Shown piece after piece: positions 35,995 through 48,123 of a stretch of DNA of 64,000 nucleotides; the first letter of the stretch is position 1, and every line of letters begins with the position of its first letter. Location: the NCBI GenBank assembly GCA_963585895.1, contig OY757934.1, positions 34,145,268-34,209,267 of the forward strand, written 5' to 3'. The notes beneath the pieces are model-generated. The model made no database searches. It saw only the letters and a program-made list of their open reading frames with translations, and was not told the DNA's origin. Both the position numbers and the translations under genes were made by a program. The DNA comes from Sepioteuthis lessoniana (taxonomy: Eukaryota > Mollusca > Cephalopoda > Myopsida > Loliginidae).

Positions 35995-38103
35995 GAAAGA
36001 AAAGAAAGGTGGAATAGAATGAAAGAAGACCCACGTTAGAAATGAAAGATTTTCGCTGAAATCATAGTTCAAAAAGAGGCGAATGAAATGCAATTTTGGA
36101 AATATATTATTAAATATATATTAAATTATATTAAATAATCACTTTATCAAACTTTTGCCATTTGAGAATAAACTCATACAAAAATGTTGGTGAAAAAGTC
36201 ACTTAAAACCAGTTTTCTATTTGTGTTCATCTGCATAAGTCTTTTTTCTTTGATTGTTTGATAAAGAGTTTAGAACACGCCCTTAGCATCCTATCATTGT
36301 TGTTTACTCTAAAGCAAAAACCACATTTCCGGTATCCCATAAAACTCTTAGCGCTTATATCTATTCTACAGGCTCATTTTCATTCCAAGAGCAGAAGCTT
36401 TTTTTTTACATCATGCAATGGAATTTTTTTTCTGATAATTTTTCTCTGACGACTTTTATGCGCAAAAGATCTTCGGATATTAACCACCTGATGACTTTTG
36501 ACATTGCTAAAAATGGAAGGTCGTAAAATCTGATGCGACAAAAAAAGCCTTCTTGTCACGACTATCAAATATGGAAAGTTTACTTAGTGACTTAGTCTCA
36601 TGGATATCAATAAAGTTTTACTCACTGCTGCACTTAATCAATACTTAAAGCAAACACCGAATCAGATCCAGTATCGATCTGGATTATCATGACAATCAAT
36701 CGATTGAATAAGGATATTTTCTTTGGTGGATTTGAAAGAAAAACGAAATATCTTTTGATGCACGACATAGTTTGCCCTGAAATTAGATACTGATGCATTT
36801 TATTCAGATCCTTTATATCGGATTATATACGACAACATAATTATAGATTTGAATATCGGTTTTATCTATCGAATAATTTAGCAGGATTGAGGAATATATT
36901 TACTGAAAAGAGCAGATGGTTTTATAAAGGTGACAACATAAATGATAAAAGGCCGCAGCATAAATCATAAGAGGCTAGTAAGTAAATCTTATGTTACAAT
37001 TAAGTGGTAACATTCTATTCCCAGAAAACATTATTTAGCAGTTGAAATGTATACTACTCTTATTCCGGTATCAATTCCTTTTTTCAGCCATATTTTTTCA
37101 AGGACTAACGTAGTTCGCATATTAATCTTTCAAACGTGTGATAGATGAACTTACTGATGAAATTCTCCAGTTTTCACTTCTCAATGAGTCAACAGTATTG
37201 TGTTTGGTTGTTATGTTTCGTGAGACTAGGAATGTACAGGATTAAAACGTTCATTTTTGTCCTTTGCCGAAGTTCTCGATGATATATCCGAGCTTTTTAC
37301 TCACTCACTCAGAAATTGTCTTAGAAATCATTCTTTATAGACTGTTTTCAGGGTTAGAAGGACGTTTGAATAGTTTAGATAAAATTTGTTAAAATGATTG
37401 TTGTATCCCTTTTGAAACAACCTATATAATCAAAATATAGTTGCTTTTTGCTTGAATCACAATATAAGACGTGTATCTTTTAAATACTTTTATTAATTGT
37501 GAAGTTTTAAAAGGAAAAAAAAAGCAATAGTAAATTGATTCGTTATTATTCAATGATTACAGGTTATATTTTTGTTCCCTCAAAATCGTAGTGTAAGTAG
37601 ATAATATGAAGAGACTAATTAGCAGAGACGGTAGTTTAGTTCAATCAACCTTGTGAGAATTCTGATTATTTAGTCGATGCCGAACATTTATAGAATAATA
37701 TGTTTTTCAAGAAATAAATAAAACTGAAGTTTATTTTCTTAAAATATCGTCTAACTTGCAATGTTGTTCGCAGAGACCAATACCCTTAAAGAGACCATCC
37801 AGTTTCAATAATTTTCAACTTGCTCAGTTGAAATACTGAGATTGATTTGAAAAGTACGTGAAGGAAACTAGAGTTCGTATGAAATAAATAGGGGTAAATA
37901 GAAAATGAGGGATTTGGCAATTTTTGTCAAAATTTTAAAGATATTATCTACTTAAAATTTGTGTGACAATGAATACGTCAGATATGAATTAACATTATCA
38001 CCTGAATATGGAGGAAATAATATTGAAAGTGTTGTGTTGATTGAGGTCGGCAGTGTTAGTTGAGGTCGGACTGGAGGGTTGGTAGTGTGTCCATTTTACC
38101 ACT
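35995..38103. other. No recognised feature
   Basis: Two kilobases of unique-looking AT-rich sequence without tandem or inverted structure that I could see. Confidence 0.6.
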
Positions 38104-38696
38104 GGATTCTTGGCATGTAGTAATTTTCGAAACGTTTTGCTTAGATGTGGCACAAGGCTATATGAATAAAGCACCCATTGAGACTTGAGCTCACCCGTGA
38201 AGGTTTTCTAGTCTAGCTTGCAAACCATTATATCACCGGAAGTGCCCGAATTCTGGGTACGTAGTAATTTACTAATCATTTCGCTCAGATGTGGCGGGTG
38301 GCCGTAGGAATGGTGTACCCAATGAAACTCGAACTCGCTCGTGAATGTTTACAAGTCTAGCTTGCTAACAACTACGCCACCAGAGGTTCCCGGATTCTGG
38401 GCATGTAGTAATTTACGAAATTCTTTGCTTTGATGTGGCACAAGGCCGAATCAATAGGGCACACAATGAGACTCGAACTCACTCGTATAGGCTTGCGAGT
38501 GTCGCTTGATAACCATTACACCACCAGAGGTGCCCGGATTTTGGGCATGTAGTAATTTACGAAACTCTTTGCTTCGATGTGGCACAAGGTCGAATCAATG
38601 GGGCACACAATGAGACTCGAACTCACTCGTGTAGGCTTGCTAGTGTCGCTTGATAACCATTACACCACCAGAGGTGCCCGAATTCTGGGTATGTAC
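38104..38696 (-). repeat. Tandem array of four SINE D copies, 144-bp period
   Basis: Four minus-strand SINE D units separated by a 17-bp spacer like GGATTCTGGGCATGTAG. The spacer occurs at 38104, 38248, 38392, 38536 and 38680, exactly 144 bp apart each time. 144 equals the 127-bp SINE plus a 17-bp target duplication. The units at 38409 and 38553 are nearly identical; the first two are more diverged. Confidence 0.93.
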
Positions 38697-39419
38697 AAGT
38701 ACGATTGCTATTTGTCGCCGCTCATGTATCTTCTATATGTGAGCTGTATGAATATATTTGCATAGCACATGTGTGTGCGTGCAAATATGCATATTTATAA
38801 GCCGGCGGTGTCACGTCATTGAAACTTCCCCGAATAATATTCTTCCACTACCATATAGAAAGCTTTTGATATTTCACACAAGAGATTTTATCAACAATGT
38901 CAAAATATAAAACAAATGAATTGAAAGGTTCAAGAAAGATTAATAAAGCACAAAGGTCCTTAGTGTTTGAAAGAATTTTAAGTTATAATATCTTTTAGAG
39001 ACAAAAATGTATTGTTGTGTCTACATATGATTGGATCACTTTAACAGGTTTTCGTGAACTCTTGTTTTTTGCATAAATTTTTTTCTACTCGCGCTGATTT
39101 GACATGCATATTTGCAAAACTTCATTATAGCATGTATGGTGAAAGGTGAAAATATTTCGACATGGTCAAGACTTGTACTACAACTACATGTGTAAGGCAC
39201 GAAAGCGGTCTATTTGGTAAAAAGACTCAATATTTGGTGGCTTTTATTTCTTACTGTTTATCTCTTTGCTACGATTGTTCCAAGGGAAGATAATCGAGTA
39301 GTTTTCTAGTAATATATGTCAGACCTTTTAGCTGGCATCAGCATTTCAATTTTATTGAAAAAAATTACAAATGCTGTATGATAAAAAGTATAGACTCAAA
39401 CCCCACTATTTACTGAAAA

Positions 39420-40136
39420 AAACAGTAGGCGTGAGTACACAGTTTAATTGTCAAAAACATTTGTATTTCAAACTATTCAAGCAGTTATATATAACAATTC
39501 AGTTTAGTGTAAGTACAGTTTCAATGTCAAAAATAGTTCAATTTAAAACAATTCAGTTTAGCAAAAACACGTAGTTTAAATGTAAGTACAGTTTAATTGT
39601 AAAAAACATTTCTATTTCGAGTTATTCAGTTTAGTCAAGCAATTCTACTTCAGCTAATTCAGTTTAGTAAAAGTACAGATTTTGTTTACACACAGTTACA
39701 TGTCAGAACAGTTCGATGTTAAACAATTCAGTTTAGTGTAATTACAGTTTCAATGTCAAAAAACAGTTCTATTTGAAATAATTCAGTTTAGCACAAACAC
39801 CGAGTTCAAATGTAGGCACGGTTCAATTGTTAAAAAAAACATTTCTATTTCAAGATATTCAGTTTAGCATAAGTATGCCGTTGGTTCTATATAACCCATA
39901 GATAGGGCCCTATCAGGTGCTACCACGCCGGGCCAGAGTGGACCTGGGAGCAATGGCAATGAAGGGGTGCTCAGTATTCCCCAAAGCCCCAGCACTACTG
40001 GGACCTCACCATCAGACTGTCATATCCAGGACACTCGTCGGGGCGGGGGGGGGGGGTCTTACCACTCTGCAGAGGTGCAGTCAGTGTATTCTACAGCCCC
40101 AGCCGACTGGGCAATTTGTTTTTGTATTGACTTAAT
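39420..40136 (-). mobile_element. Retroposon E2 with long minisatellite
   Basis: Minus-strand copy. The head lies at 39890-40136 and the minisatellite of about 9-10 degenerate units (core CAATTCAGTTTAG, CAGTTTAATGTCAAAAACA-like) at 39420-39889. A run of ten G at about 40046 and short indels occur in the head. The tail is not seen. Confidence 0.8.
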
Positions 40137-40218
40137 GAACGTTTCAAGAGGTTAACTTTTATAGTCCTCATAACCATTGATGGTTAAGAAAGCAAACTGA
40201 TTTTTAAAGTGATTTTCT

Positions 40219-40671
40219 TTGGTTTGGTTTCAAGGTATATCAACCATTGTTGGTTATTAATGCCTAATCTATTTTTATACTTATAAACAAGTCTATTTCA
40301 AACAATTCAGTTTTGTCTAAGTTAAATGGTTTCAAGTATTTCAATGCATCAGTAACAATTCAATTAAACATTAGTCATTTATTTACACACAGTTAAAGGT
40401 CAAAACAGTTCTATTTCAAACATTTCTGTGCCTAAGCACACAGTTTAGTTCTATTTGACCCATAGATAGGACCCTTTCAGGTGCTACTAATTCGAGCCAG
40501 AGTGGACTTGGAAGCGATGGCAATAAAGGGTTAATCCACTTTCCGAAAGCCCCAGCATTAATGAAGTCTAACCATCAGATTGTTTAATGTCATAGCAAGA
40601 CACTCATTGGGGGAGACTAACTCTCTGCAGAGATGCAGTTGGTGTATTCTACAGCCCCAGGCGACCGGGCC
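40219..40671 (-). mobile_element. Retroposon E3, complete with target duplication
   Basis: From 3' to 5' on the plus strand: tail TATATCAACCATTGTTGGTT-ATTAATGCC, minisatellite (40285-40450), head (40450-40671). Perfect 12-bp target duplication AAGTGATTTTCT at 40207-40218 and 40672-40683, which fixes both ends and shows retroposition. Confidence 0.9.
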
Positions 40672-40867
40672 AAGTGATTTTCTCATCATTGGGAAAAAAA
40701 AGTCATGTGAAAAAATTAATGGAAAAACGTAATAAGTTTGATTTCTAATTTGAGAATCATTTAGATGTCTACTTTATATGGGTTAAACAAACGGATAAAG
40801 ATTAAATTTAGCTAATGCGACAAACACAAAGTAAGTTTAGCTTAATATTTATACTGTAAATCGCACT

Positions 40868-41354
40868 TTCGATCATATGGAAATCAGACTTGACCGATAA
40901 AATGAAACGCAGTTTCTTCCAGGCAGCGGTCGTGTCGATACTGCTATATGGATGCACTACTTGGACGCTAACTAAACAACGGGAGAAGAAGCTAGATGGC
41001 AATTACACAAGAATGTTGCGAGCAATATTGAACGAGTCCTGGTGGCCACACCCCACAAGGCACCAACTATACGGCCACCTGCCTCCCATCACGAAAACTA
41101 TCCAAGCTAGACGAACAAGACATGCAGGACACTGCTGAAGAAGCAGAGACGAGCTCATAAGTGATATACTCCTATGGACCTCCACATATGGTCAAGCAAA
41201 AACAGGACGACCAGCTCGAACATACATGTGAGGATACGGTATGTAGCCCTGAAGACCTGCCAGAGACGAAGAATGATAGGGAGAAGTGGCGAGAGAGGGT
41301 CAGGGATATCCGTGCTAGCAGCACGACATGATGATGGTGGTGATGATGATGATG
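40868..41354 (+). mobile_element. 5'-truncated RTE-like LINE with 10-bp target duplication
   Basis: C-terminal coding part: KMKRSFFQAAVVSILLYGCT, WTLTKQREKKLDGNYTRMLR, ILNESWWPHPTRHQLYGHLP, then a stop (TGG to TGA at HC*) and a deletion of about 16 bp near 41225. It ends SSTT and a (GATGGT/GATGAT)n tail. Target duplication AAATCGCACT at 40858-40867 and 41355-41364, perfect. Confidence 0.93.
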
Positions 41355-41364
41355 AAATCGCACT

Positions 41365-42845
41365 AAAACTTTATTTCTGGAATTATCAAAAACTAGTACA
41401 CTAAAAGCTTTCTGCGAGATAAATATGAAATGTTAAAAAGAATCTTTCACTTCTTCAATAGAAATATCAATATTCTGATGGATTGATGTTACAAGAGCCT
41501 TACGAAATCGTGGGTTATCGCTTATATATAGGAAAAAATAATAGAGCGTTAGGAAGACAATCAGTCTAGGAGAAGAACAGTAGTAAATTAAACTCCTTAT
41601 ACCGACTCATAATGAGTCGAAGTGGTACGGTAAGAATTAATACTCTTACTCTTACAGACATTGGGGAATGTCGATCCAGAAGGGAACCATGGAGTGAGAT
41701 ATATAAAACCGTCAATGATTGTCTGGCTCCGCATAATGAAATTCTTCAGTTTTGCGCAGATTCATTTTTTAGATCAAAAGATTTGTTGGCCATCGTCAAA
41801 TAGACACAATCTTTATAGATTAGAATCTGAATTGAGCCAAGACAAACACACTGACACAACATTTTCATGTTATATATTAAGCGTTTAACTTCTTTTCTCT
41901 TATTTCTTTTTTAATTTTCTTTAATTCAAACTTTTTTTTCATCTTCTTTTCCTGGTATTTTCTGATTCTCTAACGATACACTGCATTTTCGCACATATTT
42001 ACTAAAGAAAACAGAAGCAAGCAAACCAGACGATTTGAATAAATATTTAAATACATCACTGCAGATGTTTTTCATTTAGTTAAGTGTAGAGCAATCGGCA
42101 ATTTTGAATGTTTTTTCTTAATTTATTTTTGTTTTTTCCCTTGTTAATTGTCTGTTGTTTTTCTTCGTTTGGAGAAATACGAAAGAAATAAAAGGACGCT
42201 ACCCCCTCTCAAAAAACTGTCCAGCAGCAACAACAACAAACATTATTCTAAATTAGTACAATTATATGAGAAGACATACGTGTACACATTTTTAATCTAA
42301 AAGAATATAAAAAAAAAAACGAATGAGTATATTTTTCGTATTTCCTTTGTTCTCATTCTTGTGCATAGCAGGTCGCCTTTATCATCCTTTTCTTTCTCTT
42401 TCATTTCATTCACAGTTATGCTTTTCATTTATTCATTCTTTACTGGCTTCCAATGTGTTCGGAAAGGACTTAAATACAATTTTATAATTTTTCCTCTGCG
42501 TATAGAACAACAATACTTCCATAGTTTATAGATCAACTACTGATATATCTACCTGTAGCCCCTTTGATAGCCCTATAGGAATTAAAATAAAATCAAAAGA
42601 AGAAGAAAAATAGAACCGTAAATACTAATTTTCTGAGACTGCACTTTGCTTTTTACAATGTTCATATGAACCTTAATAGAGGGTGTGAATTATATTTTCT
42701 CTCGCTCTTGGGCTAACTCTGGTATGGTGTAGTCCCTTTGTGTATTAAAAAAACTTTCTTTCAACATATTCTTTTTACTTTCGTATAGCTAATAAACATA
42801 TTAGAAACTTAGCCACTTCAATAGCAATTAACTAAGCTTTTTTGT
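41365..42845. other. No recognised feature
   Basis: AT-rich, with T-rich runs; no coding signal. Confidence 0.6.
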
Positions 42846-42953
42846 TTAGATGTGGCACAAGGCCGAATGAACAGGGCACCATATAAGACCCGAACTCACT
42901 CCTTCAGGTTTGCTAGTGCAATCTTGCTAACCATTACACTACCCGTGGTTCCT
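42846..42953 (-). mobile_element. SINE D3
   Basis: Single copy: plus-strand TTTAGATGTGGCACAAGGCC to ACACTACCCGTGGTTCC. B box reads GAGTTCGGGTCTT on the minus strand. Confidence 0.82.
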
Positions 42954-43360
42954 GCCTTAGTCACTTCAATAAATTATTGTAGTCATTCTATTTCTTTAAA
43001 TAATAACTAATAGATTATTCTTACCAAATCTTTCAGTTGGGTCACTAATAATAATTATATCTCAATTGGTATTTTTTTATCATTGTATATGATATAAATC
43101 TTTATTTCATTCTCTTTCATCTTGCTCTTTTTTTTCTGCTTCATGTATTTTCTATGATATCACAAAGACAAAAGTAACAGATAGAAATGTGCTCTCAAAG
43201 AAAACAAAGATCCAGATATCAATAGCCATACAAACAATAACTAAAATACATTTTTCTTCTTACAAACATTTAGTTCTAAACAATTTAATGAAATGTATAC
43301 ATTTAGGTTCACAGAAATAAACAGACATTCACTTAAAAATATCATTTTTGTTTTTTTTGG

Positions 43361-43970
43361 ATCCATATTCAATCAGACCCATACAAAGTAAATATTCTTT
43401 TTTTAGATCCATATTTAATCAGACCCATACAAAGTAAATATTCTTTTTTTTAGATCCATATTTAATCAGACCCATACAAAGTAAATATTCTTTTTTTAGA
43501 TCCATATTTAATCAGACCCATACAAAGTAAATATTCTTTTTTTTAGATCCATATTTAATCAGACCCATACAAAGTAAATATTCTTTTTTTTAGATCCATA
43601 TTTAATCAGACCCATACAAAGTAAATATTCTTTTTTTTAGATCCATATTTAATCAGACCCATACAAAGTAAATATTCTTTTTTTTAGATCCATATTTAAT
43701 CAGACCCATACAAAGTAAATATTCTTTTTTTTAGATCCATATTTAATCAGACCCATACAAAGTAAATATTCTTTTTTTTAGATCCATACTTAATCAGACT
43801 CATACAAAGTAAATATTCTTTTTTTTAGATCCATATTTAATCAGACCCCTACAAAGTAAATATTCTTTTTATTTTTTTAGATCCATATATAATCAGATCC
43901 ATCCAAAGTAAATATTCTTTTTGTTTTTTCTAGATCCATATTCAATCAGACCCGTACAAAGTGAATATTA
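43361..43970. repeat. 47-bp tandem array, about 13 units
   Basis: Unit ATCCATATTTAATCAGACCC, ATACAAAGTAAATATTCTTT, TTTTTAG. Central units are nearly identical, differing in T-run length. The outer units are diverged, as expected if homogenisation acts mostly in the middle. Confidence 0.95.
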
Positions 43971-44351
43971 ACGGACACGTATTTCACGTTGTCTTCTTCT
44001 CATTCACCATAAAACATTTTCGTTTTTTGTTTTCATAGTTTTCTAATATTTTTTTCAGAAGTTCTCATACAGTCAAACAAAATAAATAAACACTTTTTCT
44101 TTTTCATATTTGTCTGCTTGTGACTTTTTGGTTCAGAGTACTCTGTCTTTCTATCTCTCTGTAGACAGAACCATGAATCATACTCGACTTTTTTGTTGCT
44201 TACATACGCGAAAATACATTTGTCTATTCTTTTCTTTTAGTCAAAATATATCATTTTTCTGAAACTTACATTTCACTCATTTAGATTATTTTAATAAAAA
44301 AAACAAAAATAAGATATTTTATTATACCTTACACACAGGCGCCCGCGAGCG

Positions 44352-44352
44352 T

Positions 44353-44424
<72 letters not shown>

Positions 44425-44427
44425 ACA

Positions 44428-44461
<34 letters not shown>
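44352..44461. repeat. Long (AC)n microsatellite
   Basis: About 54 AC units with two AT interruptions, the longest AC run here. Confidence 0.95.
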
Positions 44462-44475
44462 GAGGATATTTTCTC

Positions 44476-44510
44476 TTTTTTAAAAGGCTATAAAACAGCC
44501 TTTTAAAAAG
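44476..44510. repeat. Short palindrome
   Basis: TTTTTAAAAGGCT and AGCCTTTTAAAAA separated by seven bases, right after the long (AC)n array. Confidence 0.8.
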
Positions 44511-44792
44511 TTCTCGATCTTTCAAACAAAAATACATTTAAACGGCAGTGGAGGAATTTTATTCGATAAAAGTGACTTCGAAAAAATGCTTGTGATCAAT
44601 TGATATAGTGATAATCATGAAAGTTTCTTGTCTTTATATTGCAAAACGATTTGATGTAGATCAATCAAGTTTCGTATGCATACTTATTGAACTCTAGTGG
44701 AATATTTCACCGTAATTCTTTTCTGGGGAAGGTGGATCTCATCGAGACGGAACATTGAAGAAGAAACAACGGTCGTCTGGTGTCATTTTGCT

Positions 44793-45130
44793 GTTAGACG
44801 TAATTAATCCTATCGAATTCAAGTTTGTTTTTAATGTGAATAATACATTGTCTAATGTTAATAATACATTATCTAATTTTTAATTGTTAGACCTAATTAA
44901 TCCTACAGAATTCAAATTTGCTTTTAATGTTAATAATACATTGTCTAATTTTAATAATACATTATTTAATATCAATAATACATTATTTAATTTTTGATTG
45001 TTAGACCTAATTAATCCTACAGAATTGAAGTTTGTTTTTAATGTTAATAATAAATTATTTAATGCTAACAATACATTATTTATGTCTTAATCGTTTGATT
45101 TAATTAATCCTACAGAATTCAAGTTTTCAA
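44793..45130. repeat. Degenerate tandem repeat, about four units of 87-113 bp
   Basis: Anchor TTAGACCTAATTAATCCTAC, AGAATTCAAGTTTG recurs at about 44793, 44886, 44999 and 45086. Each is followed by a variable number of TTAATAATACATTATCTAAT subunits, so the array has two levels of repetition. Confidence 0.85.
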
Positions 45131-45947
45131 ATTTCAACAGGAAATTAATGAATGAATTATCTATTTTATTGAAATAATTATTTCATTTTAGATAGATATT
45201 ACTTATTAAGTTTATCAAGATATAAAATCGTTTGGTAATATTATAATGCATAATGTACATAATATCATGATACATAATATCACATAATACATACCGCTTA
45301 TCTAACACTAACAATTTATGCAAAAAGAAAAATGTTCAAATCGATAACCCTCTAAATTATTTATCAATCAAATTATAAATTTTCTCTTACAGAATTCCTT
45401 AAAAATGTTCAAAGAATAATATCAACTTCATACTATGATTTAAAAATATACTTGGTAAATGTTCTTTCTGTTGTGTAAATTTGTTACAATTTCTGTCCGT
45501 TGTTAATTTTTAATTGACAATGAAGATTACAGAATAAATAATTGCGATCGAAGTCTTGACTTCTTACCCAGTGTGGACAAGTACATCAGCTAGTTTTTAG
45601 ATATTTGATTAGAAAATTCAATTTCATGTCTACTGAGCAAACTGTACTTCAGCCTTCCAGATATATTAGCAGCTCAATTTACAACCACTCTAAAAAAATT
45701 TTAGTGATGATTTTGCTGATGGACAATAATTGTCCTGTTGTTTTTACTTGCTATTCAGAGAATGAATATTAAGCTGAGGAACGCGCTTACAGAACCTTTA
45801 CAAAATTCCTTCTCTTATATATCTTTTTTAGCTCGACAGTATACCTCTACACGAACCATGAGTCTTCCCTTTAATTATCATCAGTTAAATAAAAAAAACA
45901 AACTCTCTCTCTATTGATATATCTTTTACTTCTCTCTTCCCCTCTCT

Positions 45948-45951
<4 letters not shown>
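45131..45951. other. No recognised feature
   Basis: AT-rich sequence, no coding signal. Confidence 0.6.

Positions 45952-45992
<41 letters not shown>
45952..45992. repeat. (AT)n microsatellite
   Basis: About 20 units after a CT-rich stretch. Confidence 0.95.
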
Positions 45993-45995
<3 letters not shown>

Positions 45996-46035
45996 CCTAG
46001 TGGAACATTACAAAATAAAAACTGGTATTATGGGA

Positions 46036-46176
46036 TATTATTCATTGCCAAACTCTACATCATTGAAACTTTGTGATAAAAACATGATCGCATGATTTTG
46101 GAGAATTTTGGACTTCTGCATATTCATATTTTTGGTTACAGAGTTTCAATGCTGTAGAGTTTGGTAATAGATAATA
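46036..46176. repeat. 39-bp inverted repeat before a LINE
   Basis: Arms 46036-46074 and 46138-46176, about 90% alike when one is inverted (core CCAAACTCTACA, CATTGAAACT). It lies just downstream of the (AT)n at 45952-45992 and upstream of the LINE starting near 46190. Confidence 0.85.
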
Positions 46177-46189
46177 CTTAATAACATCC

Positions 46190-48073
46190 AAAGTCCCGAT
46201 ACTATCAAGTTGAACATCAGACAGAAAAGGATACTACAATAGAACCAGAGGCACAGAGGAACTACTATATATAGATCAACACATCCTCAACGAAAGTAAA
46301 ACGGGACAGAAAAATCTAGCTATAGTCTGGATCGACTACAAAAAAAAAGCCTCCGATGTGGTCCTCCAAAGCTGAATACTACACAGTCTCAAAATGTATA
46401 AAATGCCCGAACAAATCGTACAGTTTATCGAGAAGACTATGCGAACCTGATGAGTGGAATTGACAGCAGGAGGGCAAAGCTTAGCAGAAGTAAAGATCAA
46501 AAGAGGCATATTCCAGAGAGATGCACTATCACCATTACTATTTGTGATAGCCTCGATGCCACTCAACTACATCCTTAGGAAATGAATAGCCGGATACAAA
46601 CTCAGAAAATCGCAGGAAAAGATCAACTACTTGATGTACATGGACGACAGCAAACTTTTTGCCAAAAACGAAAAAGAATTGGAAACCCTAATACAAACTG
46701 TGAGAATACATAGTCAAGATATAGGAATGAAATTTGGCATAGAAAAATGCGCAATGCTATTAATGAAAAGTGGCAAATGACACATAACGGAAGAAGTCGA
46801 ACTACCAAATCAAGTAGTCATCAGAACGCTCTGAGAAAAGGAAACCTACAAATACTTGAGGATATTAGAAGCTGACATCATCAAACAACAGAAAATGAAA
46901 GAATTAAAAAAAAAACGTATCTCAAAAGAGCCAAAAAGCTACTCGAGACAAAACTAAGTTGTAGGAACCTTGTCAAAGGGATAAATACCTGGGCTGTCCC
47001 CTGGTAAGATACTCGGGACCATTCTTGAAGTGGACCAGGGAAGAACTTAAACAAATGGACAAGAGAACAAGAAATCTAATGATCATGCACAAGGCATTGA
47101 ATCCAAGAGATGATGTGTCAAGAAGACAGGGAGAAAGAGGACTTGCCAGCATTGAAGTCAGTGAAGACACATCAAAACGACTCGAAGATTACATACAAAA
47201 GCGCGGTGGAAGACTGATTACAGCCACCAGAAACAATACTAACGATATGGGGATCAGCGGAACGACAATAACCAGAAAACAAAAGTGGGAAGTAAAACAA
47301 CTCTATGGAGGTTTTAAGCGACTAACAAGTGACATCTCACGCGAGAAAATGTGGACGTGGCTAAGAAACGGAAACCTTACGAGAGAAACTGAATCTCTTC
47401 TAAAATCAACACAAAAAATGACATAAGGACTAACCTAGAATAGATAAGACGCAACAAAACAGCAGATATAGGTTATGTGATGAAAGAGACGAAACCATCA
47501 ATCATAATAGACGAAAACAGCAAATTAGCACAGAAAGAATATAAGACTAGGCACGACTGGTTGGGAAAGGTGATCCACTGGGAAAACAAATGGTATATGC
47601 ACAACCTAGAATACGTCCTGAAGAATGAGACGGACAAACCCCTCTGGGATATCGAGATACAAATGGATCGCTAAATCTCGGTCAAACGACTTGATCTTAT
47701 AGAAATCAATAACAACAAAAAGGGAACTTGCAGAGTTGTGGACTTTGCTGTCCTGGCTGAACACAGAATAAAAAATGAAAGAATGTGAAAAGAGGGATAA
47801 GTACCTTGACTTTCCTAGGCAATTGAAAAAGCCGAGGAACATGAAAGTGACGATAATACAAATTGTAATTGGTGCTCTTAGTACAATCACCAAAGGATTA
47901 GTACAAGGACTGGAGGACTTGGATATAACAGGACAAATGGAGACCATCTATACTACTGCATTATTGAGATCGACCAGAATACTAAGAAGAGTCCTGGAGA
48001 TTTGAGTTAACTTTTTGTCGCTACAACTCCAGTGAGAAACCATCAGGTAACGCTGGTGAGAAAAACTCTTAAA

Positions 48074-48074
<1 letters not shown>
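46190..48074 (+). mobile_element. R4/Dong-like LINE, longest copy (RT palm to 3' end)
   Basis: Domains in order: AIVWIDYKKKASD (RT motif A, 46325-46365); GIFQRDALSPLLFVIASMPL (motif B region, 46504-46563); YMDDSKLFAKNEKELETL (motif C, YxDD at 46637-46648). Then the thumb and linker region, including an intact 133-aa frame at 47025-47426 (MKWTREELKQMDKRTRN...). A decayed zinc knuckle near 47470 and a decayed endonuclease block (DRxISVKRLDLIEIN, then VDFAV) follow. The C-terminus is TIIQIVIGALSTITKGLVQG, LLRSTRILRRVLEI. The RT catalytic motif is intact but many stops and frameshifts make it dead. It ends in (AAT)n. Confidence 0.82.

Positions 48075-48121
<47 letters not shown>
48075..48121 (+). 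repeat. (AAT)n array between two LINE fragments
   Basis: About 15 AAT units. The left LINE ends ...AACTCTTAAAAT here and the right LINE starts at ATGGAATTTGGCATAAA. Confidence 0.95.

Positions 48122-48123
<2 letters not shown>

Noticed and set aside
38500-38680. Cluster of tRNA genes
   Set aside because: The tRNA-like part belongs to SINE D; the 144-bp spacing is SINE plus target duplicate.
43361-43970. CRISPR array or promoter array
   Set aside because: Units are contiguous 47-bp copies with no spacers; no initiation motif beyond the repeat itself.
47025-47426. Host gene of 133 aa
   Set aside because: It is the linker region of the R4/Dong-like LINE, repeated at 48446-48769 and 56.3-56.5 kb.
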